64,000 bases of DNA from positions 310,001 to 374,000 of the forward strand of contig NZ_CP036266.1 of assembly GCF_007744075.1 (NCBI RefSeq), in the 5' to 3' direction. Under the pieces are notes generated by a model. That model was not told the origin of the DNA. It made no database searches and worked only from the letters and a program-made list of their open reading frames with translations. Below, in pieces: positions 37,501 through 45,312 of this stretch. How positions within the stretch are numbered: position 1 is the stretch's first letter; each line of letters starts with the position of its first letter. Made by a program: the position numbers and the translations under genes. The stretch is from Gimesia chilikensis (lineage in GTDB: Bacteria; Planctomycetota; Planctomycetia; Planctomycetales; Planctomycetaceae).

Positions 37501-38005
37501 CGGGGGGGACGACGACCTCATCTTCAAATTTCAATTGTCTGAGCAACTGACGCTTTTTTCCCAGTAAGACACTTTGGCTATTGAGATTTGAGGGTAATCC
37601 AGCGAACGGATGAGGTTGGCCATCGACGAATGCTTTCACCTGCGCGCGTTGCAGTTTAACCGGCTGCGTCGTGTCGTTGACCAGGGTGAGTTGCGTCAGT
37701 AAGTATTGATACTCGTCCGGACCCCGATTGTTTCGGGAACCTTTGAGTGATTGATCCAGGGTTAAGAACAGTTTCGTTTTTTCAGAGACCAGCGGCTGAT
37801 GCGCCGGTTTCTGGTTACGGGTTTTTAAGCGGTCCTCGATTTCCCCCAGTTGCTGGCGGACCCGGGCATTGGTTCGTTCCGATTCTTTCTGTGGGCTGTC
37901 CGATTGAGGAGCCCGGGCGGACTGTGCGTTGACCAGAGGCGAACAGAGCAGGAACGCAATCAGGCTGCAGACCACCGTGCGGGACAGATCGAATCGAATG
38001 GGCAT
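34514..38005 (-). CDS. Large secreted HEAT- and TPR-repeat protein
   Basis: A 1163-residue exported protein with a signal peptide (TVVCSLIAFLLCSPLVNAQ), a beta-rich N-terminal region to about residue 320, HEAT-like repeats (about 350-730, for example NPRVQEAALYALRFLGDPRA and NRELREAAIRALVLNGHPRL), and about ten TPR units (about 740-1110, for example YKEAVEDYDTAISIDPLLVPAYLAKANTL). Both repeat types are protein-binding scaffolds. No enzymatic motif is seen. It starts 19 nt after the aldose epimerase stop on the same strand, so the two are probably co-transcribed. A periplasmic assembly or scaffold role is inferred. Confidence 0.85.
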   Translation of the reverse strand: MPIRFDLSRTVVCSLIAFLLCSPLVNAQSARAPQSDSPQKESERTNARVRQQLGEIEDRLKTRNQKPAHQPLVSEKTKLFLTLDQSLKGSRNNRGPDEYQYLLTQLTLVNDTTQPVKLQRAQVKAFVDGQPHPFAGLPSNLNSQSVLLGKKRQLLRQLKFEDEVVVPPGKEGGLWIVLGDLPGGTQTPEIEFRTTVDQQPLALNVNRFEQGKLDYQVELLGPSRCLAELTITGELNSINIGALVKVVDDLTLKNVKRFVLYFPKDKVEIEHDISQWLPRIAASLGSNAVLGVPFPLFPSVITELHLAGEAFKNITVPYLGGTAPRVTHATEEAAIHAALDSALEVLSRDKIAEQIRTGSPAIKAAALISGGRQLTNAELPLVLELTSHENPRVQEAALYALRFLGDPRAFQRLVEVAQMPPGPQFEMAIASLAESRYAGGQQALLKILKSHPPASQKIIIEVIARNPRPEWGAAIYEFLDSDNRELREAAIRALVLNGHPRLFEVLSDALKSPEEEIRNVAFKELIKRKDNASEALAMEYVLQQMQQSLPTGDMLSFIDRMKDPRAIPLLFQHLEKDKLDAGLKVLLIKTLASIGDESVEDRFVKYYPGALQTEKLLILSTLQKLESPQFFELARQALDDSNHSIVNGAVSGLRSSDSNKAVEILAEGLTKTTKSSTWGSIFGALANIGTPEARRTIMDARIAGTNADKKRAAQSALENIYQRSPGNHYLKKGEQAHRRKEYKEAVEDYDTAISIDPLLVPAYLAKANTLNTMKEYDAGLKVVEQGLEVDNIYARLYVTRGLLYSNQNKFEAALAELKKAIEIAPQDPYGYTVLASHYSRMKQDDKALATYDACIKVNPKLMSIYGFKADLEIALNRPDEAIKTFDRAIEANPRHMKSYSEKISLLRKLNREYQAIATCDDVLKVDKNSIYAHITKAYIYRDLKQLADAIAACDAAINVDPNNMSLYLIKAQTYNNAEQWDQAIQVFNRVLLTEKKADQANEKTEGVLLQAYTGRGHSHLMKQDWKAAQEDFQNAFELDKHDSQAITGLAICMVYNHQEDKAIQFVESQLKKFEQNALFHYNVACVFGRALVNLKDQPQTPAVQQQIAAYQKKAIHYLALSSQLGFDDAEWMQKDPDLAELQNLPDFRKLVQQIQKKPASVKP

Positions 38006-38024
38006 ACTGTGTTACTCCGCTTAA

Positions 38025-38990
38025 TCAGACGATCACTTTGCCGGCCCGGATTTCGATCCAGGTTTTGATTTCCGACCCGGGGGGCAGCACCCGCAGTCCG
38101 GTTTCCAGCGCTTTTTCGGTAAGGTTGAGGGCGTTGGTCACACAGGTGTAAGGTTCCAGGCAGATGCAGTTCCGCTCGGGCGGTGTGAATACGACAAGCT
38201 CGGTGAACAGACTGTCGTAGTCCTGGGTGAGGACCAGACCCGCCTGCTCGTCCATAATCAGGCATTCATATTGATCGATGTCTTCCGGCAAGCCGCTGAG
38301 GATGTCGTCGGCTTTTAACTGGTCGAACCAGGCGCCCTCACGTAAATCGTGTGCGGGCTGAATCGGCTGCTTGTCTCCGGTGGGCAGGCAGTCAGACAGA
38401 ATCCACTCTTCGGTAGCCGGCGACTCGATCAGGCAGTTCTTCGGATCTCCCTCTGCGGAGAGCGGCACCTTGAAGTAGGGATGAGTGCCCAGTCCCCAGG
38501 GAATGGGGGTGTCGCCCGGATTCCCGATGCGGAAGTCGGCCCGCAGGGTGGCCCCTTTGACTTCGTAGCGGACTTCAATAAAAGCATCGCCGGGCCAGCA
38601 GGGGAGGCGGTGTCTGCCATCAATGCTCAGCTGAAACTGGGCGATGGCGAAGTTTTCTTCGTGGGCAATCACTCGCCAGGGGAGGTCCAGGCAGAAACCA
38701 TGAATGGCGTTTCCTGTTTTATCGTGATAGGTTGTTTCGGGGGGGAGTTCATATGCGGTTCCCTCCCACTTGAAGCGACCTCCGGCGATCCGGTTCGGGA
38801 AGGGGAACAGGATCGGAATCCCGCTGCTGCTGGGGCGTTGTTCTCCGGTCTCGAACTCGGGATGGGAGTCGATCACGTCGATGCATTGACCGTCGACCAT
38901 TGCGTGGAACTGGTAACAGTTAAATCCCAGTTCGGGCAGGATGCGAGCGGTGGAGCCGGTTTCCGGATCGGTAATTATCAGGGGCGTCAT
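38025..38990 (-). CDS. Aldose 1-epimerase (galactose mutarotase) family
   Basis: A 321-residue mutarotase-fold enzyme that interconverts alpha and beta anomers of aldoses. Family landmarks are PILFPFPNRIAGGRF, the His motifs in AIHGF and GLGTHPYF, and the catalytic Glu region CICLEPYTC near the C-terminus. Length is typical. GalM proper and the glucose-6-phosphate 1-epimerase (YeaD) group share this pattern, so the substrate is not settled. It precedes the HEAT/TPR gene by 19 nt. Confidence 0.87.
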   Translation of the reverse strand: MTPLIITDPETGSTARILPELGFNCYQFHAMVDGQCIDVIDSHPEFETGEQRPSSSGIPILFPFPNRIAGGRFKWEGTAYELPPETTYHDKTGNAIHGFCLDLPWRVIAHEENFAIAQFQLSIDGRHRLPCWPGDAFIEVRYEVKGATLRADFRIGNPGDTPIPWGLGTHPYFKVPLSAEGDPKNCLIESPATEEWILSDCLPTGDKQPIQPAHDLREGAWFDQLKADDILSGLPEDIDQYECLIMDEQAGLVLTQDYDSLFTELVVFTPPERNCICLEPYTCVTNALNLTEKALETGLRVLPPGSEIKTWIEIRAGKVIV

Positions 38991-39051
38991 GTGTCAGAGT
39001 CGTTTCGTTTCCAGGTGTTATATGTGGTGTCGACTGGGTTGGCAGTTCGTT

Positions 39052-39618
39052 TCAGTTCCATTCGGGATGGGCGGTTTCCTGTGGAAGAAAACGTCGTTCT
39101 TCCATCGCCCGGCCGTGCAGCGTGTCCCACAGATCGTAGGGATCAATTTCGAAAATGTCTTCCGCGGTTGCGGGGGTTGTGAGCCAGTCCATCCGGTCGA
39201 GTTCAGATTCCAGTTGCGATGGTGCCCAGCCGGCACAGCCGAAGAAAATGCGGAAATCCAGATTGGGATCCCCTTCGGAGATCCGCCAGACCACCTGCTC
39301 GAAGACCTCGGGGCTGCTGCCCATGAACAGGCCGGGAACGATGGCGTCTTTGGCTTTTTCCAGATCGCCGGCATTATGCAGGGCAAACATACCGTTCGGT
39401 TCTACAGGACCGCCCATAAAAACCAGATCTTCCAGCTTGGGCATGTCAAAGTATCTGGAGAGCGCATTAGTGATTGAGAACGAGGATGGACGGTTCACAA
39501 TCAGACCGGTGGCACCCTCATTGTTATGTTCTACGATCAGCACAACGGAACGGTAAAAATTCTGATCATTCAGTTTCCGGGTGGCGATTAAAAAGTGTCC
39601 CTTTAACGATTTCAGCAT
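39052..39618 (-). CDS. YqgE/AlgH family protein
   Basis: A 188-residue UPF0301 (YqgE/AlgH) protein. The N-terminus MLKSLKGHFLIATRKLNDQNFYRSVVLI, then GATGLIVNRPS and VFMGGPVEPNGMFALHN, are diagnostic. The function is not established; AlgH was linked to alginate regulation in Pseudomonas. The start at 39618 gives the conserved N-terminus; a longer frame adds 26 unconserved residues. GAGGAG lies 13 nt upstream, slightly far. It precedes the aldose epimerase gene on the same strand. Confidence 0.9.
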   Translation of the reverse strand: MLKSLKGHFLIATRKLNDQNFYRSVVLIVEHNNEGATGLIVNRPSSFSITNALSRYFDMPKLEDLVFMGGPVEPNGMFALHNAGDLEKAKDAIVPGLFMGSSPEVFEQVVWRISEGDPNLDFRIFFGCAGWAPSQLESELDRMDWLTTPATAEDIFEIDPYDLWDTLHGRAMEERRFLPQETAHPEWN

Positions 39619-39767
39619 AAAGCGAATGTTTCTCCTCTGGTTCAGAACTGAATTCCGGACGGTCCGGGAAAATCTCCTCGAGTGAACAGGTAGCATTATA
39701 TCTGGACAAAAGCTGAAAAAACAGAGTTAGATTTGAGACCCTCCAGCGCCCTTACCGTGTCCAAGCA

Positions 39768-39792
39768 ATAATCTGCGGGTTAGGCAGATTAT
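39768..39792. repeat. Stem-loop ATAATCTGC / GCAGATTAT
   Basis: A perfect 9-bp stem with a 7-nt loop, extendable by two pairs past one bulge. It is followed at 39794-39815 by alternating CCCC and GGGG blocks that can pair with each other. There is no T run. Function unknown. Confidence 0.4.
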
Positions 39793-39852
39793 GCCCCGAT
39801 CTGTGGGGGAGGCCCCTCATTCGCAGAATTTTCATAAAAACAGTATTTCAAC

Positions 39853-39881
39853 TTGAACAGATGTAGGGTAACCTGTAAGTA
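39853..39881 (+). promoter_or_regulatory. Candidate sigma-70 promoter of the SHD1-repeat gene
   Basis: TTGAAC and TAAGTA are separated by 17 nt, 64 nt before the ATG. The -35 is close to consensus and the -10 is moderate. Confidence 0.3.
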
Positions 39882-39944
39882 GAGTTTGATCTGTTAAATA
39901 ATGCGCTGACTTTATGTATTCTTGATGCGGGCGGTTTTATCACG

Positions 39945-42107
39945 ATGAATACGAAACAAAAACTCTCTCTGCTGGCCTGTCTGCTCTGTACGCTGTTTCT
40001 CTCACAGTCGCTGCAGGCAGAAGAAGAAAGCTACGAGCGCTTCACAGTGCGCACCTGGAACTTCCGGGATGGCTCGGAGGCAAAAGGGAAGCTGATCGTG
40101 GTGAAGGGCCCCCAGGCCACGCTGCGTCTGGATGGTCAGGGAACCGTGCGCGTTTCCTTCGATAAGTTGAGCGTCAAAGATCTAAACTGGCTCTATGAGT
40201 ATCATAAACGCCGCAATCAGTTGAGTTTTCTGCCGGAAGAGTACCGCAAAATTCACACGGAGTCCTCACTCCCGGAAACGAAGAGCGCACCTCCTGCGAA
40301 GACAGAACCTGAGCCTGCCCCCGTGGAAAACAAGCAATCCATGGAGCCGGATAAGAAAACGGCGACAGAGCCTGAGGCAGGCGGAGAGTCGTATAAACCA
40401 TTTACACTCCGCGAGTGGAGTTTCAAAGATGGCAGCAGCTTTAAAGCCAAATTTGTCTCTATCAATCCCCAGCAGATCCAGTTGATCAAAGAGTCGGGCG
40501 AACTGACGATGGTGCCTCTGGATCAGTTAACCATCAATGATATGAAGTGGCTGTTCGAATATCATCGCCGAAATAAACTGCTGGGGTTGTTACCTCCAGC
40601 AATGCAGGAGCAAGCTAAAGCACTGGCGGCACAACTGGGGCTGCCTGCGGAAATGGAATCACCGGCGGCCGCGATGACCGAACCGGGAACACCTGCAGCC
40701 GCGGATGACGATCCAAATGTGATTAAAGCGAATACGGAAATTGATCCTGAACTGGTAGCCGTGTTGTCTGATTACCGGTTCTGGTCCGACAAAAAGGGAC
40801 AGAAGTCTGAAGCCCGATTTGCAGGGCTGGAAGGCCGCGAAATCCGCTTTACACCAAGTCCCGGCTCGAATGCGGGGATCGGAATTATCAGCATTCCCGT
40901 GGGAACCCTGAGTGATGAAGATCTGGAGTTACTACGCGAAGCACTGAAGATGCATGGGCGGATGTCCGAACTTCCCCTGGCCTATCGCGAACCCTTTGAT
41001 TCCAGTCTCTCAGCACGCAAGCTGAAACAGATGTTGCGCGTCAATTTCCACCGCAAATGGACCGACGTTTCCGGCAATTCAGTCGCCGCTTCCTACATCA
41101 AAATGGAAAATGGCAACATCTCTCTCTTGATCACGCAAAGCAACGCAGTTCAGGAATTCCCTTACGATAAGTTTTCCGAAGAGGATCATAAATACGTTCA
41201 GGAACGCCTGCAGAAAGAAGTGGCAGGTCAGTTCTTTCCCGAAAATGCAGAGACCACGCTGACCCCGGAAGAGCAGCAAAAAGAATTTCGTGTCTGGACT
41301 GACCGTAAGAATCGGCAGCTTAAAGGGAAATTCGTGCGACTCGCCTATGGCGATTCGGTCGCTGTATTGAATACAGGAACAAAAGAAGAACTGTTCATCA
41401 CGGAATTCTTCAGCGACGGCGACTTAAGCCTGATCAAACCCCGGAAGCAGCAACAGCCGGATCAACTGGCGATGAACGAAGGGGGGATACCTGGAATTCC
41501 TGGTGCCGCCATGCCCGGCGCTGCCATGCCTGGTTCCGCGATGCCAGGGCCCGGTGGAATGAATTTCCCCGGCATGCGTAACCCGGCGATGCCTGAACCT
41601 GGTTCGATGATGCCTGCAGAGCCGGCAATGGCGAATCCTGCGATGGAACCTAATCCGGCTATGGAAATGTCAGCCAACATGATGGCGGAAAATTCCGCAC
41701 GGAATCCCGGATTGCCTGAGCGTCCTGTCATGCAGAATACTTTCGAATGTGAACTGTGTGGTAAAACCCATACCTCGGAAAGCCTGTTGTTTGAACAATG
41801 TCCGCACTGTGGTGTGAAGCGGGGGGACATGATCTACCAGTGCGGTCGATGTAACAGGAAGTTCAAATCAGAAGGTTCCGGACTGACGGCCCCCTGTCCC
41901 TACTGTAATCCGAATCAGGGACGCAATGAGGTGGCTGCGAACTCGAATGCCGGTGGACCAGGTGCTTCGGGTGACTCGGGGGGATCATCGGGCGGTCATG
42001 TTAGTGGTCGTTCCGCTTACCGGACCGGGCGACTGGTGGGCAAACTGTTTTTCTGGGGTCTCGCATTTCTCGGCTTTATTGGTGGTGCCTTGAAAATGCG
42101 TGGTTAA
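39945..42107 (+). CDS. SHD1-repeat protein with zinc ribbons and C-terminal membrane helix
   Basis: A 720-residue exported protein: signal peptide to about residue 26 (LLACLLCTLFLSQSLQA), then five SHD1-like units beginning near residues 30, 148, 275, 362 and 447. Each has a W-x-D/S-x-x-G start (RTWNFRDGSEAKGKL, REWSFKDGSSFKAKF, RVWTDRKNRQLKGKF) and a closing L-S/T-x-x-D. Next come a Met/Pro/Ala-rich linker (about 510-580), two Cys-pair zinc ribbons (CELCG with CPHCG, CGRCN with CPYCN), a Gly/Ser-rich stretch and a terminal hydrophobic helix (LFFWGLAFLGFIGGAL). SHD1 units are abundant in planctomycetes; in yeast Sla1 the domain binds peptide sorting signals. The role here is unknown. Confidence 0.8.
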   Translation: MNTKQKLSLLACLLCTLFLSQSLQAEEESYERFTVRTWNFRDGSEAKGKLIVVKGPQATLRLDGQGTVRVSFDKLSVKDLNWLYEYHKRRNQLSFLPEEYRKIHTESSLPETKSAPPAKTEPEPAPVENKQSMEPDKKTATEPEAGGESYKPFTLREWSFKDGSSFKAKFVSINPQQIQLIKESGELTMVPLDQLTINDMKWLFEYHRRNKLLGLLPPAMQEQAKALAAQLGLPAEMESPAAAMTEPGTPAAADDDPNVIKANTEIDPELVAVLSDYRFWSDKKGQKSEARFAGLEGREIRFTPSPGSNAGIGIISIPVGTLSDEDLELLREALKMHGRMSELPLAYREPFDSSLSARKLKQMLRVNFHRKWTDVSGNSVAASYIKMENGNISLLITQSNAVQEFPYDKFSEEDHKYVQERLQKEVAGQFFPENAETTLTPEEQQKEFRVWTDRKNRQLKGKFVRLAYGDSVAVLNTGTKEELFITEFFSDGDLSLIKPRKQQQPDQLAMNEGGIPGIPGAAMPGAAMPGSAMPGPGGMNFPGMRNPAMPEPGSMMPAEPAMANPAMEPNPAMEMSANMMAENSARNPGLPERPVMQNTFECELCGKTHTSESLLFEQCPHCGVKRGDMIYQCGRCNRKFKSEGSGLTAPCPYCNPNQGRNEVAANSNAGGPGASGDSGGSSGGHVSGRSAYRTGRLVGKLFFWGLAFLGFIGGALKMRG

Positions 42108-42130
42108 CAGACAGACCTGATTACAAACAA

Positions 42131-42169
42131 AAACGCGGACGCCTCATAAAGAAGCGTCCGCGTTTTTTT
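42131..42169. terminator. Strong bidirectional terminator
   Basis: A perfect 12-bp stem (AAACGCGGACGC, 42131-42142, with its complement 42154-42165) followed by a T run on the plus strand and T-rich sequence on the minus strand. It serves the SHD1 gene and the convergent thiC gene. Confidence 0.85.
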
Positions 42170-42187
42170 GTGAGTCTCGGCCTGGGA

Positions 42188-44005
42188 TCAGGGGCGTTCA
42201 TTTAACACAGGCAGCTCTTTGGAAGTCTGCATCTGTTGAGCCGATTCCGGATCGACGTAGTCGCTGTGGCAGGAGGCCTTGTCCTGGTCGCCGGTCATTT
42301 CTTTCTTGACCTTGGAGGCCAGCTTGTGAATCTGGTCTGGACTGAGCACGCCCCGTTTTTCCAGAATCTCCTTTTGTTCTGCAGTCAGCGGCAGTGATTT
42401 CTTTGCTTTATCCCAGGCATAATCTTCCGATTTGCCCGACATGAACTCCTGAATTTCCTTGGAGATTCGCACGCTGCACCAGTCGTGTCCGCACATCGCA
42501 CAGAAGTCGGTATCGACGTCGAGGTCTTCGTCGTGCAGAGCCCGGGCGGTGTCCGGATCGAAGCTGAGTTCGAAGTGCTTTTCCCAGTTGAGGGCAGCGC
42601 GGGCTTCGGTCAGTTCGTCGTCACGGTTGCGGGTACCGGGAATTCCCAGGGCGACGTCGGCTGCGTGGGCAGCGATCTTGTAAGCGATACAACCCTGTTT
42701 GACGTCATCTTTCTTGGGCAGACCGAGGTGCTCTTTGGGAGTCACGTAGCAGAGCATGCTGGCCCCGTGGTAACCCGCGGCGGTCGCACCGATACAGCTG
42801 GTGATATGGTCGTATCCGGGGAAGATATCAGTAACCAGGGGACCCAGTACATAGAACGGAGCTCCGTGACAGAGTTTCCGCTGGACCTTCATATTAAATT
42901 CGATCTGGTCGAAGGAAATATGACCGGGGCCTTCGATCATGACCTGCACCCCTTTTTGCCAGGCACGCTCGGTCAGCTCACCCAGGACGCAGAGTTCTGC
43001 CAGCTGAGCCCGGTCGGATCCGTCGGCCAGACCACCGGGTCGCAGACCGTCACCAATCGAGAAGCTGACATCGTATTCCCGCATGATGTCGCAGATGTCA
43101 TCCCAGAGGTCGTACATTGGGTTCTGTTGTTTGTTGTGGAGCATCCACTTAGCCAGCAGCGATCCACCGCGGCTGACGATGCCGATCAGACGCTGGGCCA
43201 CCAGTTCGAGGTGTTCCCGCAGGACGCCGGCATGAATGGTGAAGTAGTCCACACCCTGTTTGGCCTGGTGCTGCAGCATCTGCAGGATGCTGGCGTGATC
43301 CAGGTCTTCCAGACGCCGGGCGATGATCATGGAATAGATGGGCACCGTACCGATGGGGACGGTGCTGTTCTGAATAATGGCCTGACGGCAGCCGTCAATA
43401 TCGCCACCGGTGGAGAGGTCCATCACGGTGTCGGCACCCCATTGCTGGGCCCATTTCAGTTTTTCGATTTCTTCATCGGTTCCCGAGGAAACGGGGGAAG
43501 CGCCCATGTTGGCGTTGACCTTGGTTTTGGATGCACGACCGATGGCCATGGGATCGAGCTGATAGCCCAGGTGGACCTTGTTGGCGGGAATGATCATCCG
43601 GCCGGCAGCGATTTCATCGCGGATCTGCTCTGCGGTCAGGTGCGGCTCCCGTTCAGCGACCCGTTCCATTTCCGGGGTGATGGTGCCACAGCGGGCGAAT
43701 TCGAGCTGGGTGACCGGCAGAAAGTCAGCCGGAGGCGTCCAGGCATCGGCGGTTTCGTAGTTCTCTTCAAATCCCGGTTTCAGCTCCCAGCCGGCGGGCA
43801 TGAAATCCCAGGCGGTTTTGTCTGACGCTTCCGGCATTCCCGGGGTATCGGGAGAGGAGAAAGTCAGGGCACCTTTGACTCCAGGGGCGATCTGGGGAGG
43901 ATTAGCGAAACTTCCCGGGTTGGTCTGCTGGCCCCGCGTGGAGGGGTTTCCGCCAATGGGTGGCAGTGAGTACAGCAGGTCATAAGAAGAAGAGGAGTTG
44001 GTCAT
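42188..44005 (-). CDS. thiC: Phosphomethylpyrimidine synthase ThiC
   Basis: A 605-residue ThiC, the radical-SAM enzyme converting aminoimidazole ribotide to hydroxymethylpyrimidine phosphate in thiamine synthesis. The N-terminal ThiC-associated region is followed by the barrel ([21 protein letters not shown], then [11 protein letters not shown], then [17 protein letters not shown]). The C-terminal cluster motif is CAMCGHDWC (C-x2-C-x4-C, about residue 495). AAGGA lies nine bases before the ATG. A candidate promoter lies at 44149-44176, leaving a leader of about 135 nt. Confidence 0.96.
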   Translation of the reverse strand: MTNSSSSYDLLYSLPPIGGNPSTRGQQTNPGSFANPPQIAPGVKGALTFSSPDTPGMPEASDKTAWDFMPAGWELKPGFEENYETADAWTPPADFLPVTQLEFARCGTITPEMERVAEREPHLTAEQIRDEIAAGRMIIPANKVHLGYQLDPMAIGRASKTKVNANMGASPVSSGTDEEIEKLKWAQQWGADTVMDLSTGGDIDGCRQAIIQNSTVPIGTVPIYSMIIARRLEDLDHASILQMLQHQAKQGVDYFTIHAGVLREHLELVAQRLIGIVSRGGSLLAKWMLHNKQQNPMYDLWDDICDIMREYDVSFSIGDGLRPGGLADGSDRAQLAELCVLGELTERAWQKGVQVMIEGPGHISFDQIEFNMKVQRKLCHGAPFYVLGPLVTDIFPGYDHITSCIGATAAGYHGASMLCYVTPKEHLGLPKKDDVKQGCIAYKIAAHAADVALGIPGTRNRDDELTEARAALNWEKHFELSFDPDTARALHDEDLDVDTDFCAMCGHDWCSVRISKEIQEFMSGKSEDYAWDKAKKSLPLTAEQKEILEKRGVLSPDQIHKLASKVKKEMTGDQDKASCHSDYVDPESAQQMQTSKELPVLNERP

Positions 44006-44324
44006 ACTATTAGCATCCTTACAAAATCTGATGCGGTCATTGAGTCTGTTAGATAGTCTGTCAGATTCTGGGCGAATCCGGATCAGAAACGAGATCTGCC
44101 AGCAGTTCTACTGCCTCGAACGGGAAATCGTCTTGGTTTCTGGAGTATATAGTAGTGACCTGACGGCTTTTTTCAAACTGACTGGATGATAAGTCTGTGT
44201 GGTTTCCCATTGAAACGTGCATTGGTTATCATCTGGTCTGTTGAAAAGTAGCTCCAGACAACACATTTCTCTTTGAAAAAACAGATCAGGATCCGCACCC
44301 GGGTCCCATGAATTAAGGTTCGAC
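44006..44324. other. Divergent region between thiC and the PfkB kinase gene
   Basis: No gene is seen. The minus-strand leader of thiC can fold: CAGAAAC pairs with GTTTCTG around a GCAGT/ACTGC hairpin. A short segment (CTGATCCGGAT, 44076-44086 on the minus strand) resembles part of the TPP riboswitch core, but the CTGAGA element and the downstream GCCAGCG are absent, so no riboswitch is called. Confidence 0.4.
44149..44176 (-). promoter_or_regulatory. Candidate sigma-70 promoter of thiC
   Basis: On the minus strand TTGAAA is followed after 16 nt by TACTAT, 144 nt before the thiC ATG. Confidence 0.35.
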
Positions 44325-45311
44325 ATGCAGTACGACGTTTATGGTGTGGGTAATGCTCTCGTTGATATTCAGGCACGTATTTCCGATGCCACGCTGGAAA
44401 AGCTGGGTTATGCCAAAGGGATTATGACCCTCGTCGATGAAGAGGCACAGCAGAAAGTGCTGGGCGAGCTGGATGGTGCACCGCTGTCACAGTGTGCGGG
44501 TGGTTCTGCAGCGAATACGATTCTGGGAATCGCCGACTTCGGTGGAAAAGCGGCCTATGCGGGTAAAGTAGGCAGCGACATGCTGGGCGAATTCGACCTG
44601 GCAGACATGCGGAAGCTCGGGGTGACGATCGAAGTTCCTCCCGCCGCCGAAGGACAGACCGGAACCTGCGTGGTGCTGATTACTGACGACGCACAGCGGA
44701 CGATGCTGACCAACCTGGGGGTCTCTGCGACACTCAGTGTGGAAGACATCAACGAAGAACACATCAAGCAGTCAAAATATGTGTATGTCGAGGGTTACCT
44801 GTTCACGGGAGAGACCCAGAAGAAAGCCGCCTATCGCGCGATCGAACTGGCCAAGAAGCATAACGTGAAGGTGGCATTCACCGTCTCCGACCCGTTCCTG
44901 ATTAACCTGTTCCGGGACGAGTTCCAGCAGCTGATTGAAGGTCCCGTCGACCTGCTGTTCTGCAATCTGGAAGAAGCCCGCAGCCTGACCGGCGAACATG
45001 ACGCCGTCGACTGTGCTCACGTGATTCATCACCACGTTCCGAACCTGGCACTGACGCTGGGCGGCGACGGTTCAATTCTGATGCACGAAGGCAAAGTGAT
45101 TCCCATCGAAGGAGTCGAGACAGACGCCATCGATACTACTGGTGCCGGTGACATGTACGCTGCCGGCATTCTGTATGGCATTACCAACGGTCTGACCTGG
45201 CATCAGGCCGGGCACCTGGCCTCCCATGCAGCCGCCCGCATTGTCTCGCAGCTGGGCGCGCGACTGAAGAATCCTTTCACCGAGGATGAAATCAAGGAAC
45301 TGCTCAGTTGA
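44325..45311 (+). CDS. PfkB-family sugar kinase, probably adenosine kinase
   Basis: A 328-residue ribokinase-fold kinase. Motifs: [12 protein letters not shown] at the start, the substrate-side [18 protein letters not shown], and the catalytic anion-hole motif [12 protein letters not shown] with the general-base Asp. The overall pattern (long ALVDIQARI start and GSAANT) is that of bacterial adenosine kinase-like PfkB proteins, which make AMP from adenosine; other nucleoside or sugar substrates cannot be excluded. The downstream nucleobase-type permease starts one base after its stop, suggesting purine uptake and salvage together. Confidence 0.85.
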   Translation: MQYDVYGVGNALVDIQARISDATLEKLGYAKGIMTLVDEEAQQKVLGELDGAPLSQCAGGSAANTILGIADFGGKAAYAGKVGSDMLGEFDLADMRKLGVTIEVPPAAEGQTGTCVVLITDDAQRTMLTNLGVSATLSVEDINEEHIKQSKYVYVEGYLFTGETQKKAAYRAIELAKKHNVKVAFTVSDPFLINLFRDEFQQLIEGPVDLLFCNLEEARSLTGEHDAVDCAHVIHHHVPNLALTLGGDGSILMHEGKVIPIEGVETDAIDTTGAGDMYAAGILYGITNGLTWHQAGHLASHAAARIVSQLGARLKNPFTEDEIKELLS

Positions 45312-45312
45312 T

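Larger units (their letters stand above)
39619..39944. other. Divergent intergenic region with hairpin
   Basis: This separates the divergent YqgE and SHD1-repeat genes. It holds a stable hairpin (39768-39792), a C4/G4/C4 run just after it, and a plausible sigma-70 promoter for the SHD1 gene (39853-39881). No gene is seen. Confidence 0.45.

Noticed and set aside
36653..37567. A 304-codon plus-strand frame opposite the HEAT/TPR gene
   Set aside because: No protein family resemblance and it lies entirely within a repeat-protein gene with a clear signal peptide and repeats.
42485..43825. A 446-codon open frame on the plus strand opposite thiC
   Set aside because: Complete overlap with the well-supported thiC gene, no export or domain signal, and low-complexity composition mirroring thiC codons.
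44076..44086. A TPP-riboswitch-like fragment upstream of thiC
   Set aside because: Only 11 nt match; the CTGAGA and GCCAGCG signatures and the flanking stems are absent, so no riboswitch was annotated.
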